DNA of 64,000 bases, taken from the NCBI RefSeq assembly GCF_030936135.1, contig NC_082603.1, forward strand, positions 17,452,880 to 17,516,879. The letters run 5' to 3'. Each line of letters opens with the position of its first letter. Positions within the stretch are counted from its first letter, which is position 1. The position numbers and the translations under genes are program-made. This document shows, piece after piece, positions 52,701 through 61,700 of this stretch. Source of the DNA: Gavia stellata. Lineage: Eukaryota; Chordata; Aves; Gaviiformes; Gaviidae. The notes beneath the pieces are model-generated. The model was not told where the DNA came from. It saw only the letters and a list, made by a program, of their open reading frames with translations, and made no database searches.

Positions 52701-55700
52701 GTCACTACCATGAAGACACCTAAGTCATGTTTAGGATTAGAGCTTTGCATGGTTATAACTAGTAACAAACCAAAGCTTATGGTCCATTTATGGTCTTTCT
52801 CTACAATCATCTTTTAGAAAATAGTGAGTCAAAGGTGGATCCTTTCAGCTTCCACTCAAGGATATCCAAGATAGTATATATGAGTGAGACATTCCCTTGT
52901 ATCTGTTTAAATAGTTTAACTGCACTGTACCATGTCTGAAATAAAAATGGCTTTTTTAAGAAGTACCTGGCAGTTTTTGTACTAGATAGATTTAAAACTT
53001 TTGATAAAGCTGACATAGAGAACACCTGTTGCTCAAGAGTTTTTACCTCACCACTAGCCTCTCTGAGGGCGGGGTCTGGCATCAGGACAAATAGCCGGAC
53101 TACTTGTCCTTGAGACAAAATAAGAAAGCCAGAACCAATTTGTTGAGAAATATTTTTCAGTAGCCCTTTTGCTTGTTTGAGAAACTGAGTGAGATTTCCA
53201 ACATTAGTAAATAGTAGAATTGTTCTGTACTGTTGACAATGCTATGAATAATTGCTGGATATTTCTTAACTTCTGTTTTCAGGGTTTAGAGATAGTATTT
53301 CGAGTAGGTTTAGCAGTACTTCAGATGAACCAAGCAGAATTACTGCAACTTGACATGGAAGGAATGTTACAGGTAAATTAAGGTTATAATAATTGTAAGA
53401 GATGTTTGAAATGCATAGTGTGTGTATTTCCTTGCAGGTATTAATTATATGTAATCTTGTGCTCTGATTGCTTTTAGCACTTTCAAAAGGTCATTCCACA
53501 TCAGTTTGACAGTGGTCCAGACAAATTAATCCAAGCATCTTACCAAGTCAAATACAATGCAAAAAAGATGAAAAAGTAGGTATAACATTTTGAGAAAATA
53601 GATTATACTGTTGCTAAGAGCTACTGTTTGTTTATCTTTAAAACTAGTTATTCAGTATTTCATTTTGAATTTTCCATCCTTAAATTTTTTAGTGTTTTAT
53701 ATTATGAACAGTTAAAACTGAAGTTCTGTGTGCAAGAAAACTCTTCTAAAGCATTATTTGCCATTTTTCTTAAATAAAATAAAGCTATACCTCATTTATA
53801 AAAATAACCTAAAAAGCTTTCTTTAAAAGCTGCAAGTTATGGGGAATTACAGCTGTTCTGTAAGCAGGATCTGAATAGAAAAAGTGGGGTGTGGGGTTGT
53901 GTGTGGTTTTTTGGGAGGGGGGGATTGTTTGGTTTTTTGAGGGTGAAGTAAGGAAAGGAGGTTAAACTTCATGATCTGGCCTAAATTCTTAAGACTTTAG
54001 TTCTCAGTAACTGGAAAAGTATTCACAGTGCTAAAGAGTGCATGTATGGTCAAGATTAGTGCTGTTGAAAACATAAATTGATGAAACTTTGTAACACCGT
54101 TGATAATTGTAAAATAACTTTCATTTGGGGCTTGAAATCCTGAGCATAATGCTACTTTTTTTTTAAGCTTAGTTGCATGTGTTCTCTTGTGCCTTTGGTA
54201 AATTATGTTTTGATAAGCGAAGCTGCACATATTGTGCTCTTCCAGGGTTAAGTTTGGCGATTCTCCAGTTGGTTGTAATATATTGTACATTCACTGTTAT
54301 TGCGCTGCAGATTGTGCTAGGGTCTTTCAAGTTGAATTTGCCAATCCTTCTGTCAGTGGCCTATGGTCAATGCTGTAGAGTGAGCAGTCTTCTCTAAAAC
54401 AGAAGTAATACCAAAGCTTTCAGGACAAACATTTTCTGTGAAAGCCAGTATAAGTGTATGTAGTTCAAAATCCTACCATTCTGAGTCTAAACTTCCTTGG
54501 TTGTCTTCTGTAGAGGCCTTGTATATCTCAGCTTGTTACTTCTTGTTGCCACCTTTTTCAGTTGGGACAATTTTGTGGTTTGCTGGAGAGAGGCTGAAAT
54601 AGTTTTATATGTTTAAGATTCTTGTCTCAAATCTCTCTTCATCTTTCTGTCTTCCAGGCTTTCCAAGCTCTTTTTTCTTTTGGCTGAATCTATTGAATTG
54701 ATTATTGTATAATTACATAGAGTGGTTGTTACAGAGTAGCTCCAAATCATTGCCACTGTAAATGTATACAAGCAAGCACCTGCACTTCAGAGTGCTGATT
54801 CAGAGTCTGTTCATATCTACAGAAGTATTTGTGTTTAAATACAGTTCTAAGGTCCAGTCTAAATATTTACAGCAGTGCATTTCAAGTGGCCACTTAAACA
54901 GAGGAAATATCAATAATCTGTATCTCTGTTCTGCTGTTGTTTGTTAGGTATTACACCAACAAGTAAATTAACCGCAATTTTTCTAATCATAATTTACTAT
55001 TTGTAATTTTTAGGTTAGAAAAGGAATACACTACAATAAAGACAAAAGAAATGGAAGAACAAGTTGAAATTAAAGTAAGAGATCCTCAATGAATTTATTT
55101 ATGGATCAGTTTAATTCCTAGATGTGGGGTTACATATTTGATCTGTATATGTAGCAGGACATGTAATTGAGGTACCCAAATTCTTTTCTTTCAGCATTTG
55201 TATTTGGGATGTCTGTTCATAAAGGACACTTACAGTGAAATTACTGAGATTTCTGGTGGACGTTTAAAGAAAAATCTTTGATGGAGACATGCTGTACTTA
55301 GTTTTCGTTGTTTTCTGCTGACTAAAGCTTGGCCTCATTTATCAGAGGTTCTGAATATGCTGGTTTAGATGTAGGTGTCCCACATAGGAGGCTTGTAACA
55401 CACATGTTAAGATAGACTTTATCAGAATGCACTTCAGTGGTGTGTCATTGATTTTGAGATCTTGATTTTTCTTATGCATTGGAGTGAAGATCGAGTGTTT
55501 CTGTCTGCAGTCGCTTTTTCTTTTGGAGCTTCTGCAATTGATACATAATGTGGAAAAACCTCACCCTGCGAGTGCAGTTAGTTTTCCTTTTACTAACTGA
55601 CCTACTTCCTGTATTTACTTAATCACCGAATCTTTTTGCTTTTGTGACATAAATAGGCTTTTGCTGCTTTTTTTTTCTTTTTCACATTTTTTTCCACAGC

Positions 55701-58700
55701 ATGGTGTTTGATCTGGATTTGATTACTTGAGTCATGTTTTTAGCCAGTTCCATGAGAAAAGGTGATGAGAGAAATGATAGGCAAGTGTAGTGCACAAAGC
55801 TTAGGAGAGGGAGCGAATTACAGCCTGCCTTCTTCCCGTCCACTGCTAGTCATTTTGCCTTTCAATATCAGTTTCTAAGGCATCGGTTCTTCACAAAAAT
55901 TCAGTGGCATGCACCTAGGAGCACAAAGGTGTTCCAGGTTTTTCAGGCAGTTTGTTATTGTTATAACAGGCAGCGAGGCAGTTAGCAGCATTAGGACCTG
56001 CTGTAATGGCATCTCAAATCAGAAGATTTGCAGGACTCAGATGACAGCTCTCTGCAGAACAGGACAGAATAAAATCATTTGGAAGACAACTGTAACTTTG
56101 GTTTCTAGTATTTTAACTTATTTAAAATCCTTCCCTGCACAAAAAAACAACCCAACAAAACCAACACAAAAACCCCAACCAACCAAGCCCAACAACCCAA
56201 AGCTGCCAATTTCTAGGCCCTGCTTTGGGACCTTATATAAACCATTTCTGACTTACTCTCCTCTGCGAAGAAGCTCTGCTATTTTAGGGAGATGGAAAAA
56301 ACAAGCCCATTGAGTCTGCCTCTTGGCCTGGCAGAATAAAACATTACTGAACTGATGTCCATGGCCTTATTCTTAGGGATACAGATCTCTTCTATCTGAA
56401 TGCTGACTGCTAAAATTTATAGGAAATGCACTGGTAAAATATGTGATTCAGTACAGTTCTTATTTCTGGGGCATCTGAGGTAAATAATTATCAGTGTAAC
56501 CGTACAGATTAAATAAATATTATTACATAATTAAATATAAATTATTGGGCGGAAAAGGAAGGAAACCTTGTAGCTATCTCATTAGCCTATCCTAGTGCGG
56601 GAGTGCACTTCCATGTCCCTTAACTATGAAGACTGTGTTTGGCTTGTTTATGAAGAGGAGGCTGTCAAGTCTAATGCGTGGTTATGCCCTGTGGTTCACC
56701 TGCAGACATACTGCTTTCATCTAATGCAACACAGATGCTTTCGTATAACACAACTTCTTCTCATCTTTGCTGTGTCAACAAGCTGTTCAAACTCATATTT
56801 TGAGTCAGTACATCACACAAAAGGATGTTAAAAAGGTCACTGATTATTTTTGTATTTATATTGATTTTCATAGATGAGATAAAAACATTGTTAGCTTTCT
56901 TGGCTTTTATCAGACTTGCAATTCATAGCTTGAGAAATACAATTCTGAACTGTTTACCTTCCAGAGGTTAAGAACTGAAAACAGACTCCTAAAACAGCGC
57001 ATCGAAACATTAGAAAAAGTAAGTATGTTGGTGATTACATTTAATCTGTGTTAATTTATACTTAAATTGATGGCAATTTTATTATATGAAACGGGAATCT
57101 CAGAATTATAGCTTACTGTTTTTCCTGCTGATCTATGGTGTTTACTAACTGCTTAGCCAAATAGCATGGCAATAACAAAGTAATTAGGGTCAGTGCTTGT
57201 AAGTATTTAAGGTTATGTCCGACTCTTAGTGAATATGAAATCAAACATTTTGACATACCCAACTCTTGTTGTACTGTTTTCTTTCTGAATTAGAAGCATC
57301 TGTTCAAAGTCCAGAAGACTACATGAAATAGTGGACTGCTTGGGTGGAAAAGAGGTTATTGTGAGAGAATCCTCAGTTTTGAAAATCTGAAGTTGCTGGG
57401 TGTTTTTACGTAAGAGCAAGATGACAGACCTACCAATGACCAGAGAGAGACGGAAATGAAAGCAGATTATTTGATCACTAGCAAATACAGCAGTAGAAGG
57501 GTGTTGTTGCAGGATTCACATTCAGTACAGGAAGTCTGCTGCCATTAGTTTGTTTTACATAGTTTTGAATTATTGTCGCAATTTTGGGTACATGGTGGGG
57601 AGAATATCTTTTAAGACTTGTTTCTCAGAGATTGAGTGTGGAATAGGGTTTTGTTAGGCCTCTTTGTAACTGGATGTAACTTTAAAAGTCTGCATGATAA
57701 CTGTTGTCAATACATTGCCAACACGCAGGCATTGTTCTCCAATGGCCTCTCCTATATTCTGGTATCGTGCTTCCTGTGACAGATTGCATTTGAGCTGGTC
57801 TGCTCTAGAATGAGAACATTCTTGTCCAGCTTAACCATGAATAGCACCTATCTTTCAACAAATGAAACTGAATGCTCCTGTGAGTTGCAAACAGTTGTTC
57901 ATGTTTCACAGGAAGAAAATGGTAAAGATACAATTTAGAGTGACAACTGAAAGAGGTCACACTTCAGATGTTAAATCCATTGGATAAACAGTCAATCTAT
58001 GTCAAATTCTAATTAATTGATTTCTGAATTTAGTTTGGAAAAATGCACATAATGAGGACATATTGTGAAAGTTGTGATCAAAAATACAATGTTATAAACA
58101 AATTTTTTTCTAATATTGAAGTACTGATAAAATTAACGGGAAAGAACAGACTCTTTTTAAGAAGTTTGAAGCTGTAGTGAATCACTTCAATGCTCTTGGC
58201 AAATTTATAATAGTAAATATCCCTGTTTTATACTTAACTTGCAGAGGTTTGAAATCTAGAAAGTCCATGACAAACTGCCAGACGTTAGTGCTTTTGCAAA
58301 TTCTGTACTTAAAATTTCAGAATTCATTTTCAGAGTATTCCATTCTGCCTGGAATTAGAACATTCAAAATGGGAAAATACTACCTATTAATAAGAATTTC
58401 TGAAGATCATTATCATCTGAAAAACAGATCATAGTGTGAACGAACACATTCAGTTCTTCCATTGGAAAATTACTTTTATTTTAAAATATTTTTTCCTCAT
58501 CCTAACCTATATCATTTAGTTGTGATTTCCTTAGCGTACCTTAATGACAAACATCTTACCTTAACTTTGAAGTAATAGCTCTTATCAACCAGTTTGAACT
58601 TCAATTTTAATAAAAGTTCCAAGGACAAAGATGGTCTGTGAATAGATGTGTTCTCTGTTGTAGAATCTGCAAAAATCGCCTGCTTTCAAGAGTGATAGAG

Positions 58701-61700
58701 TAGAAATTAAATAAATGTGCAACTGGGGCGGGGGGGGGGGGGGCGCGGAACATAGTGCTTGTTAGTGTGCATAAATGAAAATTTCTTTCTTGCAAAACTT
58801 AGGCAAGGAAAGAGAATCTATGAACTCCTGAATGGAGTTACTGCAAGAGTTCAGTAGAACAAAGTATTAGCTGTCATAGTTGAAATTTTCTACTTGTGTC
58901 TGTCAGTTTGCACCATTTAACTTTTCTGCTTCATCTTTTTGGAAGCTTTAGTTCTGCATGAATGCCGCAGTGCTTAGTGGATTTTCCTTTGTGCTCAAAT
59001 TATGCCTTCCCTTCATGTTGTGGATGGACCATACACCACATCTTGCATCTATCTCCTAGATTGTATCAGATAATATATCAGTAATTTTTGTCAATTAGGG
59101 AAGCAAGCCATTCAGATAAAAATAGCCAATTTTGTGTAGGTGGATTCTAAGCGTTATAGAAATCTGGCTTTGAGACCTTCTTGTATCAAAGATGGACTTC
59201 GTTAAATCTACTTCAGAAAAGGCTGCTTCCTGGGACTTTCAGGCTGAGTTGCCTTAATTTATATGAAGAGTTGCTAATTTTGCAAATAGAGTTTGTACAG
59301 AAAATGGGTAGAATTTGGGCATTTTCTTTCTCTGAGCTCTTGTCTTTTTTGTCACTATTATCACCCCTTTGTTTTTTGGTTTTTCTTTTCCTTATTCCTC
59401 TCTGAATTTTTGCTTTGTAGGAAAGTGCTTCCTTGGCAGATAGATTGATACAGGTATAGTCTTTTACTGTATAACTCTCTTCCTACTCTCAAAAAACCCC
59501 GAACTGCTTTAATGCATGCATATTTGCATGCTGTACTCTATCCCTGGCTTGCTGATTTGGAATAAATATAGAGCTAATCATTTGCTAGAAACTTGTTTAA
59601 TTTTGTTTACTAAAAATATATAAACCCAATACCTGCACGTTATAATATTTTTCCTAACCGAATGTAATTTTTTGGTACAAATTCCTATGACAAATGGATT
59701 CTGTGACACTGTATTAACACTGAAACTGAATATGGTGAACTTAAATCTGTGCATGTACAACCGAGCAATATTGCATGAAAGGAATTTTATTGAATGCAAG
59801 TATGCAATTGTGCTTGCTAAACGGATGCTGAACTTTATTACAAAGTACTAAAGCAGCTGTTTAGTACTACCTTGTCCTAAAATTTCTACCAATTGTACTC
59901 TATGCTGTTTGCAAAACCAATCTGATGAAATAAGCAGCTAAGCATCACAAAGGCAGTCTTTCTTGGATTTGTCCTCAATTGCTTAAAAAAAATAAATTAT
60001 GTCCTAAGGGACAAGTGACAAGGGCCCAGGAGGCTGAGGAAAACTACCTCATAAAACGGGAGCTGGCCACCATCAAACAGCAGAGTGATGAGGCCATTAC
60101 TAAACTGGAGCAAGCTGAGAATACCATCAGGGAGCTCCAACAGCAGCAGCAATGGGTAAGGAGCCTGGCAGCACATCATCTCATCTTTTTCACTCACTTG
60201 TGTTTATTTTTTCTCATCATGACATGGTCTCTGTGCTGTCCTTGTAAATGCTTGTTCATTGTGATTTGCATTCTTAAAATTACACAAATTGGACTAGGCG
60301 ATATATTGGTCTGTTGTTAATGATAGATGAGATTCATAACCCTGGATAGATGTAGTTTAAAAAAACCAACCAAACAAAAAAAACCCCAACAAGCCCACAA
60401 CAAAACACACCAAGCCAAAAACCCAACAACAACAAAAAAAACCCAACCCAAAAACCCACCACCACCAAAGAAATACTAACAAAAAACCACACACAAAACC
60501 TTTGGTAGCTCCTAATGCTGAGAATCTAGCCACTGCAAATTGTGTTACTCTGAATACTCAAATTTGAGAGTTGATTCATAATGCCTTTACCTAGTGTCTC
60601 CTTTAAGTCAGCTTCTCCCATGTTAACGTTTCTTCTGTGTACCTATGTTTTTCTTCCTAGCATGCTTAAATTTGCTTCTTGCAAAAATAGAAGGGTATTG
60701 TCCCTGAGTTTGGAACTGCAGGACTTTATTAAAAGGTGTGGGTTTATGTGCAGATAGAGCAGGAAAATACCTTTTAGCAGCTGTATGTAGTACTGTGTTT
60801 GTATGTACGATGTGTTTTAGGTAGTATAATGTGCAAGACTTCAGACTGTTACTGTGAGACTGAAGATACCTTCTCTAAGCCACTTACAAGGTACTCAGTA
60901 TCTTCTCTTAAGAGAGGGAGAGAAGCAGTTTCAGCAGTCTTCACTTGCTGAATAAACTGTCCACTAGCAGTGGTGATGTGACTATGCTCATATTGTTTTA
61001 AGTGAGTGGTATCCAACTACTTGTCTGAAGCCCTGGGCATTTCAGGTGTGTGAAATACAACTTTTTAGAACTACAGCATACTGCGGCTGCTTACCAGATC
61101 CCTTACAGCAATATAGCAGTTCGTTTTACACATCTTCCACCAAAGCTCTGGAAATACTTGTCTTAGAAGGTGGAGATGAGATATACTGTTAGAGTGAAAA
61201 GAAATCATAATTAAATGCAACATTATAGAAATAATTTATTATGTCTGTTTAATGCATTTCAGTGTAAAAAAGGTACATCTTTTAGAATAGTTGCAAGGAG
61301 TTATTAATGAGCTGTTACTCTGTAATGTGTAATGCTGCTTTTTATTTAATTTTAGCAATTTCTTTAGGGAAAAAAACATGAAGAAATTATGATTAGGAAG
61401 ATGAGGATGTTCTAGTGATGCTTTCCAAAATTTTAGATATGTCGTAATATTTTAAGTTGAAATAAAATGAGAAGTGTTTTATAGATGTGGGTAGCCAGCT
61501 GTTTACTGCCTGATTACAACAGTACACATGCTTTTGGAATGTGGTTTTTGGAGGCATCCATGTTCCTTACCTGTACTCAATTAAAAGTTATTAAAAGAGA
61601 CTAAAATGCTATATTTATCTATTAGTTAACTGATGGGTAATATGACTTTTAAAGCTAATGCTTTTAATTATGCTGGGGACTTCATTCAATAGCGATGATG

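Larger units (their letters stand above)
52242..55013 (+). other. EVI5 introns around exons 53283-53372 and 53478-53575
   Basis: AT-rich, with a G/T-rich tract at 53885-53945. A 103-codon minus-strand ORF at 52807-53118 has no recognised homologue. Confidence 0.5.
55075..60008 (+). other. EVI5 introns between 55075 and 60008
   Basis: AT-rich introns flanking the small exons 56965-57018 and 59421-59453. They contain an A/C-rich tract at 56140-56205 and a G run at 58724-58748. No RNA gene or interspersed repeat recognised. Confidence 0.5.
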
